Below are positions 10,964 through 23,417 of a stretch of 64,000 nt of DNA, one piece after another. Origin of the DNA: Phaffia rhodozyma (taxonomy: Eukaryota > Basidiomycota > Tremellomycetes > Cystofilobasidiales > Mrakiaceae); assembly GCA_014706385.1 (NCBI GenBank), contig JACGZH010000009.1, forward strand, positions 62,001 to 126,000, given 5' to 3'. The first letter of the stretch is position 1. Every line of letters begins with the position of its first letter. Below the pieces are notes generated by a model. That model was not told where the DNA came from and ran no database searches. It saw only the letters and a list, made by a program, of their open reading frames with translations. Made by a program: the position numbers and the translations under genes.

Positions 10964-11314
10964 CGTCCATTACTTTGAGGGGTGAGGGTATAGAAGAGAG
11001 GAGGAGGAGAGGAACGAGAGAGGAATGATAGGCTGGATGGCCGTCTTAAATGTGATGGCTGTTGAGATAGAAAGAAGAAAATCAAGTGAAATTGCGATTA
11101 TAATTGGTCGATTACGTAATCGACGTAGTTAGCTCAACCTTGTCGACAGACCACTATGTCTCTCAGATCCCAGAATTCATTGATGCTCGTGTGAGAGATT
11201 GTAAGCAGGTTCTTTCGGATTGAATAACACTCGTTTATTTGAACATCAAAGTCAGATTGGTAACAATATGCACGATAAGATGAGTACAGTTATTCATATC
11301 ATATAGAATATTGT
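10964..11314. promoter_or_regulatory. Short region between KDM2-like stop and AT-hook start
   Basis: This 351-bp stretch contains the 3' end of the demethylase gene and the promoter of the AT-hook gene, both on the minus strand. It includes a palindrome-like TTACGTAA around 11113-11120. No gene is visible. Confidence 0.5.
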
Positions 11315-14300
11315 TCATCCTCCTTCTTCAGAAAGCTCAGAGAGCGAGTCGTCTGCATCTACTTCCATAGCTGTGGAAACCTCTGCCGCGACTTTCCCCG
11401 TCTTGATCGGAGAAGAACTCGCCATATTTGTCATCTTTGCACCACTCGATCTTGTCGTTCGCTTGTTCTCTGATGAGGTCGTGACAGGAGCAGGTGTAGT
11501 AGAACCAGATGTGTTTACAACCTCAGAAGTCAATACGGATTTCCCCTCGGTCGATTGGGTGCTGGATGTAACTGGTTGTTGTCCTCCGGACGACCGTTGT
11601 CTGGTTGCCATCGGCGTCGATTTGGTCAGAGGAGGCACAACCTTCTTTGGCGTCGCTGTTGGCTTTGCCTTTAACGTCGAATTTGACGCTTGGGGAGCTT
11701 CAGTCGTAGGCGCGAGAACGGAAGGAACGACAGGAGGAGGAGGATGGTTCCGAAGGCTCATCGTCATGGCCGGAGAAGATTTTTGAGCTTGGGGAGAAGA
11801 ACTTTGAGGCGCCTTGGCCGTAGTAGGAGTCTTAGGAGATGGCGATGCTACCTGAGCTGCCTGCACGTGTGCAGATCGAGTCATAGGTGCCGACACTGAA
11901 TCGGATATAGGAACAACTTTTACAGCTTTAGCACGGGTGGACGGAGACTTGGCTGAAGCACTCGGGGCGACTGGTTCAACAGCGAGTACGACAGGTGACG
12001 GATGACCAAGACCCGAACTCTGCGCAACATCAGGCCCAGCCCCTTTGACAGGTACAGAAGCTGTAACCCCTGTCTCTAGTACAGGGAAAGGAGGTACAGG
12101 AGGCTCTCGTCTCTGACTTGATGAGAGTGTCGACTCCGGTGGTGCTGGATGTACAAGGGGCGAAGAAATTGCTGGATTCGCCACCAAATTTTCTGACAAA
12201 GATGTTTGCTGGGAGAGGGGAACAGAATTGAACGGTTTTGGTGGATGAACCGATCTTACTGTAGGAGGCCGTACGGTTTGTCTCTGCAGTTGGTTTTGGC
12301 TCGGAAGACCTGCGTGATAACGAGGGATAGGATGTGGGAAGGGTTGGTTTGGTATCGAGTGAAGATCAGATAGAGTAGACGATGGTGCTGGTAGTGGTGG
12401 TGGTGGTTGGAGTCGCGACCCGTCAGTTTGCCCAACAGAAATTTGAGTTCCATTCAAAGAGATAGGTCGCGGGCCACCAAGGACCATCCCAGAACTAGCA
12501 GCAGGTGGCCGTTGTATAGAGTTCATCGGATGGTTGAAAGACGGCGCAGCATATCCATCAGGAAGCTGGTTTGGATACATCGGCCGCTGTCGTTGAGGTT
12601 GTTGGTGTATTTGCTGATGTTCTTGTCGTAAGGGGAACCGTTGATGCTGTTGCAAAGGGGGAGGAAGAGGGGAAATTGCGTTGGTTTGGGCTTGTACAGG
12701 ATAAGGTGGACGTTGTAGCCCACTAGTTGGCGTGCTATCAATAGAAGTACTTGGCATAGGTGATCTGACCGGCTGAACTGGTTGAGGCCTCTGTGGTTGG
12801 GTTGGGTGAGTCGGTCGTGGTATATACGGATTTGGAGCATTCAGAGGGGGAGAAAGATAAGAACCGGATGGATTTGCTTGTTGCGTCGGGTAAATTGGGT
12901 TTGAATGACTGAAGACAGCTCTGTCGTTTCCTTTTCCACCTACACCTTCACCTCCAGGAGGAGCCCACGTCGTCTTGACCACTACTTTTGTCGTTCCTGA
13001 GTATTCTACTACAATCCCCCCGTCAGGCATTGCACGCTTTCTCGTTCGGATCTGAGATTCAGATCGGTACAATTCGAGAGCTTGTTCTGGTCGAGCATTT
13101 GATCCTCCTGGCCGGGGAAGAGTCACCGTGCGAGTTCTGATGATGGGTTGACTGATTTCATCTGCGTCCCAAGGAGATGAACTAAATCAAGGGCGGCAAG
13201 ACCTCATACGGTCAGCATTGGATTTATCTGACAGACAAGCAAAGTGTTTTGAGCATCTACATACTCTTTGGAGACAACGTCCACCGTTTTATCTCCTTCT
13301 ACCTTCTGCTTTTTAAGACTGGTCTCATCCATCCTCGTTTCCAATGAGAGTCTCCTCTTTCCTGAGCCGCCAATGGACTCAACAGGTGTAGGCGCAGAAG
13401 CCGGGGTCCTTGATTTTGTCGACGACACCTCTTCAGAGTCGCGGTTTTCTTTGCTCGAATCCCTATTCATACTTTTCTGAGGAATAGCCGTGTAGTCTTC
13501 GGTCTCATCCTCACTTTCGTCGTCCATTGCTTTCCGAACCCTCCACCTCAATTCTCTCGCTACCGCTCCTGGATCCTTAATCTTATCGAATGGAAACTCT
13601 GGTTCGGCGCTGTCCACATTCAACCCTCGTTCTCTTGGTCGGACCTGACGCATGAGATACACCGAGAGGCAACACAGGTTGTCGAGTAACCGAGGAGTGA
13701 ATGGCTCGGTGACCAGATACGATACGCTATCGTTAAGTGAACTAGGAGCAAGATTTGGTGTCGGATGAGATGTCTTTCGGGAGGTTTTGATCTTTTGACG
13801 AGCCTGAAGTTCTCTTCTGTAATGCTCGGCGACATGCCAACATAACCTTTGGGGTTGTAAGGCATTGATCGACATGATAACTTTGATGAAATATGTAGAG
13901 GATACGTACTTATTGAAATGAGGGAACCTGAATTTCTTCGGTACTTCGGTAGCGATTTCGATGTCCTGTAGCTTAAGCTCTACATCCATCAAAACAAAAC
14001 AAAACAAAACAAGATCAGACGAACTAGAACAGTCATTGAACGAATAAAGAGGAAGAACTGACGCATAGGAATATTATATGAATGTAAGAAGTTGCCTCCA
14101 AAGACCAAGGTATCAACAGGTGTATACTGCAGAAATCGAACAACAATATATGAATTCAAAGGAAGAAAGAGGAGATATCAGTTATTTTTCCTTTTTTTTT
14201 CTTGTACAGAATGTGAAAAAAAAACAGACAACTGCATGGATGTATCCACTAGGGATAAACATCGTATCGCCCGCACTTAGAGTCACTTTCCACACAGTCT

Positions 14301-16304
14301 CTTTCACTCGGTCACCCAGATAACTGATTGCCTGGTTCTCTGAACTAGACCATCGAGTGTACGCGTCAAGATTCTTGCTCGTGGGACGAACTGAAGGTTG
14401 GCGATAGATGAGTTAGTATTAGAGCAACATAAGCTGGATAGGGTCATCTCCATTCAGCAAGATTAGTAAAGTAGGTGGATGAAGTGAGAACAAGAACTCA
14501 CTCAAGTAGAAGATCTTCTGGCCAGACATCACGTGGTAATAAACACTACTGGCAGCAAAGTCGACATGCCAATCCTAATGTACACAGAAATATCCCAGAG
14601 GGGAGTCCGCTTTAGTAAATTTGATAGGAGCTAGCATGTCCAAGATTGATGGTGGATGAAAGAGACGAACAGTGAAGGATCCAGCGGGGCTCATAAGGCA
14701 GTAGAGCTGAACCTTAGGCTTGTGCTTTGCGTCTGATGTCGGCCAAACCCGTGTAGTCCAGTCGAGATCCCTAATCATCAAAGCGAAAAAAAGGGGATAG
14801 TGACGATTGTTCAATCAAACCAGAACCAATATGTTTAGAAACACAACAGATTGCCAGCGAATTAGAAACCTGATACCTACCTAACGATCTTGGGCGGCGT
14901 AATCAGATCTCCAACCTTGGTCCCTGACACTTCGTAGCTAATTACGTTGAACACTTCGCCCCCTCTTGTCTCCTTATCTTTCTGAAAATAGTCTGACCAA
15001 TCCCCTAATGTCCAACCTCCATGCCCCTTCTCCCTCTCCTTCTGTTCTTCGGATCCAGACTTCTCCTTACCCGGTGGGTTCTTGCTAGATGACTGATTGC
15101 TGACATTCATCACCTCGACCTTAGTATCTCGTCCGTTTAGTTCTGCGATCTCTGCTACGGTTAATGATCTGTTCGGCATCTTGCCTCCGAGACTCTCGAT
15201 ACCTGCTCCTGCTGGAGCACCTTGAACCTCTCTGACAACAATAGGCTTTGCCCACGGCCCTTCACCTTGATTGTGCCGTTCATACCACCCAGACGCACAA
15301 CCATCTCGAATGAGCCACTGAAGGTTGACATCCGGTCCGAGCATTTCAGTGTAATCTCCGGTCATGATCCGACCTTGGGCTTCGAATTCCCGATAGAGCG
15401 AAATCCAATCGGGAGAGGATTGAGTCAATGGTGGAGAAGGCGCGTTATAATCCACGACAGGCTTCGGACGGCTTGAGGCTCGACGAGAAGGGTGAGGCTT
15501 CAATGTAGGAATGTGGCCGGATGTTGGGCCAGAGCTGAGAGAAGGTCGAAAGTAAAAAGGGGTTAAATCTTTGTGATGCGCAGGAGAGTATGGACAGACA
15601 GGAAGAAAAGAACATACCATATCGGGTTCGGACAGTACCACTTGTCTATCATTTCGACCTGAGCTTTCCAATCTCCTTTATCTTCTTCCAGCGCTGATGG
15701 AATACCCTGATTCCGAGACCGAACACAGGGCCAATGGTACCAATCCTCGCCTGATTGATAAATATGCGGTTTTGAAATTAAATTAAAGATGTAGCCAGCA
15801 AGCCCGTGATCAGCACATGCACTCAACTGAGTAGGCAGAACAAGTATATAACAATTCAAACGAACAATGTGAACAACTGATCCATATCAAAATATCCTCG
15901 TTCTTTCGAAACTCTTTAGATCGCTTCTGATATCCTGGTGGCAGGGGGATGTTCGGGCTTAAACAAGAAGGACACATCTCATCGATTTGCACAGCTTCAG
16001 GCCGGGGAGAAGACGTTGACCTAGATGTGGTAGAGGCAGGACCCCGTTCAGAGTTGTTCATAGGGTCAATGACTGGCTGGTGGACAGAGGTCCCAACAGT
16101 AGGAGAGCCACTAGCCGGAAGAGTGGGATCAGCAGTCGATGGGTTGACAAGCAGAACCGATTGAGCGGACATGTCGACTATGTTAGGGTTAGAATCATGA
16201 GCAAGAAAACGAGTGGGTGGCAGGGATGGTTGAGAATCAGACGATTCCGGCGGAGCGTTCACACCTGAGACCACAGCTGCTGTTGATCCCTTGAAAGAAT
16301 CCAT
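11315..16304 (-). CDS. PHD/JmjC histone lysine demethylase, KDM2/JHD1 type
   Basis: Ten exons (16304-15866, 15750-15618, 15534-14881, 14770-14671, 14574-14502, 14390-14230, 14126-14063, 13979-13910, 13846-13265, 13181-11315) sum to 4143 nt, 1380 residues. A PHD-like zinc finger lies at about residues 115-190 (CPSC, then [12 protein letters not shown], then WYCPNPIC). The JmjC domain spans about residues 410-570. It contains [20 protein letters not shown] with the HxD iron ligands, the 2-oxoglutarate lysine in SGQKIFYL, and the distal histidine in [19 protein letters not shown], followed by [19 protein letters not shown]. These are the hallmarks of KDM2/JHD1 enzymes, which remove methyl groups from histone H3 (K36 or K4 in known members). 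The last 620 residues are Pro/Ser/Gln-rich and probably disordered. The protein should be nuclear. It shares a 491-bp divergent promoter with another 2-oxoglutarate enzyme. Confidence 0.93.
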
Positions 16305-16795
16305 TGACAAATTTGTCTGCTCCTAGGCCTGACGTATGTCTGCTGTTCTTCAAAGGACTTGACAGTAATTCAATGATCTTCGCAGACTCTAGGTGGTTGT
16401 CATGAAGATGTTGAGTTGAGATCTGTAATTCGAGAAGAACTGCATTTGTGGCAAATGAGAAACTATTAGTCCACGTGACCTGATTACTTAAGCCATATAT
16501 CGACGATTACGAAAAACGCCGGATCAGAATCTGGCCGGCTAGGCCGGCTAAGCCGTCTATCTCGGTTAGTAGCCGCTTATCCTTCTCTTCTGGCTACGGC
16601 GCCGTCCGATTTGTCCGGGGTTTTGATGCTTATCGGCGTTTCTCTCTTCAAGTCAATAGCATGAACACGAGGAAGCTTAACCAAGATGCTGTTCTTATTT
16701 TTCTTATAACCATTTCGATCACATAGTTGATATATATACATACATCCTTACCATTCATCCATCTTCTCAACACACTCTCGAGAATATACACAATT
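16305..16795. promoter_or_regulatory. Divergent promoter between KDM2-like gene and 2OG oxygenase
   Basis: The 491-bp region contains a perfect tandem 9-bp direct repeat GGCCGGCTA at 16533-16541 and 16542-16550. Each unit contains the palindrome GCCGGC, and a related AGCCG follows. A TATATATA-like stretch lies near 16732. The repeat is a candidate site for a zinc-cluster factor, as those often bind CGG/CCG inverted triplets. Confidence 0.5.
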
Positions 16796-18873
16796 ATGTC
16801 CGCTCCAGATTTGCTCTCCACCGCCGAGACGTTGCACTCCGAGGAGTTTGATCATATTCCCATCATGTTGGTCATACCAATCACTTTTCTCTTGTCTTCC
16901 TTCATCCGCGTTGAACTTAGATCGCGTAGTGGAACGACTGATTGCTGACATTCACTCTTCAACATCGTCCTTGATATCACCCAGCGATCTTGCGCTCCCA
17001 AATGATCAGCTTGTCGAGAAGATTCGTGAAGCTTGCCTCGTCGCTGGATTCTTCTATGGTTGGTCTTATTTCACAGGCAACTTATTCAAACATTAAGACT
17101 AACCCCGCGTATCAATCACCTCATGCCATACAGTCAAAAATCATTCTGTGTCCGAAAGCACTGTTCAGCAGACTTTCGATACGGCTAAGCGTCTCTTTCA
17201 AGATCTGTCCAAAGAAGACAAGATGAAGCTCCATATCTCCCAGAGCAATAACTTTAGAGGTTATCAAGGACTCTACGAAGAGAACACAAAGTACGTTCTC
17301 AATCCATTAAAGAAGAAGAGAAAAAGAGGACTGATGAGGAACTTATCATCGGATGAATTACAGTCCTGAGAATAAAGGCGACTTGTACGTGGAATGGACC
17401 ATTTATTCAGAAGTCATCAAAGTTTGATTCTAATACTATCCGCCATCCTGGTTGAAACTGGCTCTTTGACACAGGCATGAGGCATTCAACCTAGGTTACG
17501 AGCCGCTCTCTGAACCTGCACCTATACCTACGCTGGACGATAAAGGCCACCATAGTAATAACATCTGGCCTGCCGATGAAACGCTTGAAGGATTCAGAAG
17601 TGATGTCTTGAAGTACTAGTTCGTGAGCGTCCTTGTCTCTACTTGAGAATCGGATGCATCCTCTTTTGCGCTCGAGAATCAAGCATGTCGGGCGAAATGC
17701 TGATTTTCATGCGAAGCGGATGTTGAATTCTATCGTAGCCATGAAGTCCTCGATCTAGGCTACCGACTTTTCCCTCTATTCGCCCTCGCTCTCGGACTTC
17801 CTGAAGACTTTTTTAACGACAAGGTTCGTTTCTGTTTCTGATCTCTCACTGCTGTGATATTTGCTTAACTGCTTCCTTATCGCGGCTCTATCTCAAGACC
17901 AAAGAAAAAGCGGCGATCATGCGACTGCTGCATTATCCTTCTCAGGCTCCCGATGTTGATATCAATGGCCAAGTTCAAGGAATTGGGGCTCATACCGACT
18001 ACGAGTGCTTTACTATCCTGAGGCAGGGTACGGATGTCGGCGCGCTACAAGTACTCAACCGAAGTGGAGAGTGTGAGTCTCTGTGCTTTCTATCCGATGA
18101 TGCAGAAAGCAATAGCTGCACATTGTCTAACCAACGCGTTTGATAAACAGGGATCGACGCACCTCCCATCAAAGGCACCTTTGTCATCAAGTACGTATGT
18201 TGTTGAACTTATAGGTTGGAAATAGACTGAGCTCGTATGTATTATGTGAACGACTTAGCATCGCCGATCAGCTCTCTCGATGGTCTAGTTCGTTCTATCT
18301 TTCTGTTTTATCTCAACGTGTTATGTTTTTTTTTCTTTGCCGCTGATACAACTATGCGATGTATTCTTGTGGATTGAATAGATGACATCTTTGTATCAAC
18401 TCGACACCGAGCCATCAATCGATCAGGTAGAGAACGGTACTCCATCCCCTTCTTCTTTGGGACAGAGTACGTTGATCTATCTTGTCTCTCACTCGAGATG
18501 TTCTTCCAAGGCTGCGCGTTGACAATGGATTCATTATCATTCGTTCCTCATCAACCAGTTACAATGTTGTGCTGGAGGTGAGCCCTAATATACCTAATCT
18601 TGTCATCTGATCATCCGGATACTCATATTCCATGTTTTGCTCGTTAGCCATTCCACACCTGTGTCTCTGCCGATCGACCTGCTAGATATGAACCCATCCT
18701 GTGAGTTTGCTCTAAGAGGCTGGACATCGGAAGTCCCAATATGTCCAGCAGACGAATCGAAGCTTACTTATTTGTACAACTCATTCATCCCGTCATTCAG
18801 CGCGGGTGAATACGTCCGGAGTCGACTGGATGATACGTACGGACACAAGGCACTTGATGTGACAGAAGAATAG
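16796..18873 (+). CDS. 2-oxoglutarate/Fe(II)-dependent oxygenase (isopenicillin-N-synthase-like)
   Basis: The N-terminal DIOX_N-like region reads EEFDHIPI, VVERLIADIH, KIREACLVAGFFY, then VKNHSVSESTVQ. Later exons give NNFRGYQGLYEEN, LHEAFNLGYEPLS and LFPLFALALGLPEDFF. The catalytic core has the HxD pair in GAHTDYECFTIL, the distal histidine in NDIFVSTRHRAINRSG and the co-substrate arginine in RERYSIPFFFG. All four ligands are therefore present. The fold fits small-molecule hydroxylases or demethylases of unknown substrate. The exon ending KY|YHEVLDLG is split across a GTTCGT donor. One problem remains: exon 1 (16796-16866) ends in phase 2 at the best donor while the next exon needs phase 1, so the first junction is unresolved. 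The gene ends GHKALDVTEE and TAG. Confidence 0.85.
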
Positions 18874-19790
18874 ATCCGTATGGCACAGAGGGAGACGAAA
18901 ATCTTGGTTTATGGTTTCCAGACTGTATATATGGTATTCGGATGTTTCAGCCCCTACTTCTTAAGCTCCGACTCGACTCTATGTATTTCTACTCATTCCT
19001 TATCATATCTTGTTTGGCTTCACTGCTGTATGCGAGAAACCCCTGCGTGGGAGAAGACCCTGAATGGCTAAGTAACCGTTGAGAGATATCCTTACACTAG
19101 CAGCGGTGAATGTTCCCAACTGCAGCAAAAGGCGACGTCGTGATCAAAAACACAGGTAGCTTTAGCTAAGTGTCGTCATGAAGAAGATCGATGAACAAGC
19201 CTGATGTTACTCAAGTCGCCGTGCGAAATCTTCGAAATGGATCTCAACAGGTGCAGAGTTTGCTTTCCTTTTGAGCTGATTTCTAATCGTCGTTATCATT
19301 GTTCAGTGATGATATCCCATGGGTCTCAAGCGCAATTGAAACTCTGGGCTCTGTCCGAAATGCATTCCTGTTTCTGTCCAATGTCATCTCTTTTTACACT
19401 ATAGTCATATCATATTCAACATGTGGCCTTTCGCTTACTCCAGTCATAGAAGTCCTTGGTTCTATTAGAAGGTTTCTCTCGTGAGATGTTTCGCCGTATT
19501 TTTCGTATCCTCGAAATCTGTAGCCTGCTCCGCCCAAGTTTATCTTGTTGGTGCGACCATCAATCAATTGTTGCAAATAACGCGTAGAGAAAAATAGAAG
19601 AGAAAAATCGCAAGACCACGTGGCCAATTTAATCATCTGCGTCTTCAACTCAACTCACCTCAACATCATCACCTTCTCCCTAGGCATCCTCCTTGGGAAC
19701 AGATGCACCCAGATTGTTGAACCTCTTGTTCTGATTATCCGCTCCAACTGCGTATATTGCACGAACAAAAAGTGACAAAAATGCTCTTAG
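18874..19790. other. Gene-poor stretch with short coding-like fragments on both strands
   Basis: No complete gene is supportable in these 917 bp. On the minus strand near 19686-19752 a run reads ADNQNKRFNNLGASVPKEDA before TAG. It is followed in the same frame by GEGDDVE and a GTGAGT donor, and then by a possible exon reading INLGGAGYRFRGYEKYGE. On the plus strand near 19110-19250 there are fragments such as MFPTAAKGDVVIKNT and AVRNLRNGSQQ with splice-like borders. These may be a decayed gene, a small unannotated gene, or chance. Confidence 0.3.
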
Positions 19791-21032
19791 ATGAAGCAGA
19801 AGGCAGATCAGAAGCCTCAGTAGTTGTAAGCTTGATCATGAGCTTCTATAAATCCTCTTCGATCTTTCGTTCACCGTCTGGTCAGAGATTCAGCTCAAAT
19901 CCTGTTCGATATTTAAACTTCTAGACTTACAGTCAACGGCCGACCAAGTCGGTTTCCCTTCCGTGGGAGTTGTACTGTCTTATCTTTTCGTTCGCCGATC
20001 GGTCAACACTCCTCGCGCTTTGCTTGGTTTCGTTCGAGGTCCTCCGAGTGGCCGGTCCGCTACTGTACGGAGAGATCGAGCTCACAGACTGGGATTCCCT
20101 TGATGCTTTGTTCGTGGAGGTTAGTCTGTATATCTGATATTGAAAATTTGGCTAGCAGCCTTCTGGTAAAACAGATGATTGATTGGTTCGCTTGATTCTC
20201 GTTTACGTTATCGATCTTTCTCGACTCGTCATCCGACGCATGTCGCATATCCTTTTTTCCATCTGTTCATGTCTTTATAACTGCTTCGACTTCCACTCTT
20301 TGTCTGTTTGTTTCTTGTTAGACAGACTTCATCGAGTCGACAAACCGGATATTCCCCTTTCTCTCCCTATCGAATACCCGACACCTCGCCATCACAACCC
20401 CACCCAAGTTTACCCCTCGTCGAACCCCTCATCGACCAGTGTCTTCAATACCTACCCGGCTATCGTCATTACCTCCCCTTCAACTGTCCAGTTTTCACTT
20501 GAGAAACACCACAAGATCGTCTCATCCCGAACGTTTCCGTCTGTTCTCATATGTGTTTCCTTCTGTGAATCCTGTTCATTTCGAATGGGCCGGCTGCCCA
20601 CAAGGAGACCTCGAGGTCGATGACCGGACAGGAGCAGGGGTTGACAGATGGAACAGACTTCGAACCGTTCGGCTTGCAGGTCTTTTCCCAGATTCGATTG
20701 CTCCGAGCGGACAACTCCAGTTTCTGTTCAGGACACTACCTCCGGTTGCATCTATCGATTCTTTGGAAGAGTCAAACAACTCGATCAAAGGCCGATCATT
20801 GATCTGGGATTTCAAAACACAACCACCGAGAGACGGGTCAGATTGGTTCAGTTCATGGACGGAGGCCATAAATTGGTTGAAGTTGTTCAAAGTCTTTGAG
20901 ATACCGAGTCCTTGGGCAGAAGGCGTCAGGATTGAGGTAGGATCCGAAAGACAGAAGGATGCTGCTCTCGAGACGATCAGACATGCTTTGTCAGAAAAGG
21001 AGAGCGGGTCGATTGATGTTGTGGTTGTGTGA
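19791..21032 (+). CDS. F-box-like protein
   Basis: A three-exon model (19791-19819, 19933-20119, 20322-21032) sums to 927 nt, 308 residues. Exon 2 has the basidiomycete F-box pattern: LPWELYCLIFSFADRSTLL, followed by CLVSFEVLRVAGPLLYGEI. The C-terminal part (LIWDFKTQPPRDGSDWFSS and a Trp/Leu-rich helix) matches no repeat class I can name, and no WD or leucine-rich repeats are visible. F-box proteins recruit substrates to SCF ubiquitin ligases through Skp1; the substrate cannot be guessed. The second and third exons are well supported by phase and splice signals. The start codon and first exon (MKQKADQKPH) are the weakest part of the model. It converges on the membrane-protein gene at 21320. 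Confidence 0.6.
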
Positions 21033-21319
21033 CCTTGGGAGATCGAAACGACTTCATTATCTAGGTCTCAGGAATGATGATATACCCTATGCCTTCATTA
21101 TGTCTTTCCAGCAACTCTTGGGTTGCTCATTCAATTCAACTTTGCTACAGGATTAGACTAGGAACCCTGTTTGCTTGCTTCTCAATTTATACATCCGGAA
21201 ATAGTCGTAAAAGTCATAGAATATCTAATCTAATAAAACAAACATGATTTAGCAGAGATCATTCAGGAGAGTGACTACCAAGCAATCATGGTCTTCGCTT
21301 CCTGAACCTTGAGATTGTA

Positions 21320-23417
21320 TCAGATCAAGGCCTCCCAGGTTCCCAAACCCCAGAAGAAGATAGCCAGGGCGACCAGAAGAGAAGCATATGTCGTTGTTGG
21401 TGCTGATCATCCGAAGCCCGTTGAAACACAGAAGGAAAGGAAATACATTAACGATCGATACTCTTCGTATTTGCCAAAACCTCTTGCAAGCCAGGACTTG
21501 GAAGGAGTTCACTCACCGCCCAGAGTAGGAATACCTGATACCCAAACTAAACTCAGAACAATATGACCACCTGCAACGGCGGTGAAAAGGGGAAGCATGT
21601 GCTTGATGATATGCCACGCAGATCCGTCCTCCCTGTGGGTCGAAAACAACGCGGAGAAGATGCTGCCGGTGTACCAAGGCGAAATCAAAAGAAAGATGGA
21701 AAGTAAGAAGATGAGTTGAATTTCAGGGTTAAAGTAAGAGCAAGAGAGTAGAAAAGACGGTTGAATCAAAAGTTTTGGGCGTACAGGGTGATACCTATGT
21801 TGAGAAGCAATGAATCGATCCTCCAAAGAGCAAGGATGATAGCAGGTATGTTGGGTAGAGGGACACCCAGAAGAGACTCGATTTCTATGAAAGTCACGAG
21901 TCTCGCATTCACGTCAGACAACATGGTGGTAGGAAAAGACAAGAGAGAAACGAACCTTCTCGCTTCTGAACCGCTATAAGCTCCCAAACACCCTCTTCCA
22001 ATCTTTCCCTTTCCCGCTGCTGTTCACTTTCTTCGTCATCGTCATCGTCATCATCATCTACCTCCTCGATGATGTCTCGTCGGACATCTATTCCTTCCAA
22101 TCCAAGTGACCCTCCTTCATTCGGGCCATGACCCAATTCGATACCTCCGCCTACATCAGGCAAGACCGGTCTATAGAATCCCAGCTGACTAAACGCTTGC
22201 CAGATTCCGACGGTTACTTCTCCTGCGGCCCATCCGAGGCCTAACCACGCGGCCGAGGCGAACACTGGCCGCTGGTCCCATACAGACGGATAAGGCAGCA
22301 AATGATTATGTGATAAAACAGAGACTGACGTATTGACCTCAGTCAACGAATTGGTTTCCGGTATAGAGTTGGATTCCCAGACTTGCAGAGGAGGAAGGAA
22401 TATAGAGATTGAAGCAAGACGAAGGATCTCGAGGACGAAAGTGTGCAAAGCGGTGGAAGTCCGTTGAAGAGAGGACGCAGACAAAGGAAGAGGAGACAAG
22501 ATGGTCGCAATTGGGATTCGAAGAGACTGAATGACGCGACATGGTAAGGTTAGTTTAGGAGCTGCGAAAGAGGAAGGCAATGCTCACTCAAGAGAATAGT
22601 ATACACACATGCGCTAATGAGTAGAAGGCTACACCAACGAGGAAGTGAGCGAGCTTGGGACGATGAGGATATGGGTTCTCCCCATCAGGAGGCGGTGGCC
22701 TGGAGAGAGGATCAGGTTTAAATCTCAGCCGGCTGATACAATTTCTTCGCAAATCCAAAATGAAGAGAGCAGAACAAAGAACACTAACCAAGCAAATGTG
22801 AGTAAGGCGATGGTTCCTCCAAAGCAAATTAGAGCAAGTAGGGGTACCAAAAGGTATCTTCTTAAAATAATCCTATAAGGAACTTTGTGCATGTTCGAAG
22901 GTTCGTCCTTTCGTCAGCTCATGGCAGCATGGTTCGGCCGAAGCAGCAGACTAGGAAAGAAAGACTGACTTTGCACAAGTTCCACTCTATTCTCTCCATC
23001 TCCTCCAACATCATCGTCGTCGTCGTCGTCGTCGTATTCATCGGGAATTTGTCCTCGAATTTCCTCGTCGAAAGAGCCTTGGTTAGACGATTCATCCTCT
23101 GATCTCTTCCTGAGTCGCTCAGTCACTCCATCAACTGATCGGAACGATGCGTGGTCTTGCCCATCAGATTCTCCATACTGAGCAGTCTCCTCCTCTACAG
23201 TCTGAAAGAGTCCCGGTTGAGGACGGGCGGTCACTCCGGAGGATTCGTCTTCATCTGATCCATCTGATCTAGGGGGATTCCATAGATCATTTGTATTGGA
23301 CGGGCTAGAGAACCGGGCGCGTGGTTGATGATGGTTCTGATGCTGCCGTTGCTGCTGCTGATGGCGATTATGCTGGGAAGATATGGTGGCCGCTGTGGTA
23401 TGAACTATTGTGGGCAT
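21320..23417 (-). CDS. Multipass membrane protein of unknown function with poly-Asp loops
   Basis: The N-terminal exon from 23417 is Gln/His/Asn-rich and acidic, with a run of about eight aspartates, and is presumably cytosolic. It is followed by a hydrophobic segment (RYLLVPLLALICFGGTIALL). A hydrophilic turn (WPPPPDGENPYPHRPK) leads to AHFLVGVAFYSLAH, and then more hydrophobic segments. A second acidic loop near 22020-22080 also carries eight consecutive Asp residues, then an Arg/Glu-rich helix and EIESLLGVPLPNIPAIILAL. The final helices are HMLPLFTAVAGGHIVLSLVW and ASLLVALAIFFWGLGTWEAL, with TGA at 21320-21322. I count six or more membrane helices. I do not recognise the family. It is transcribed divergently from the MOSC-domain gene, 220 bp away. 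Confidence 0.72.
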
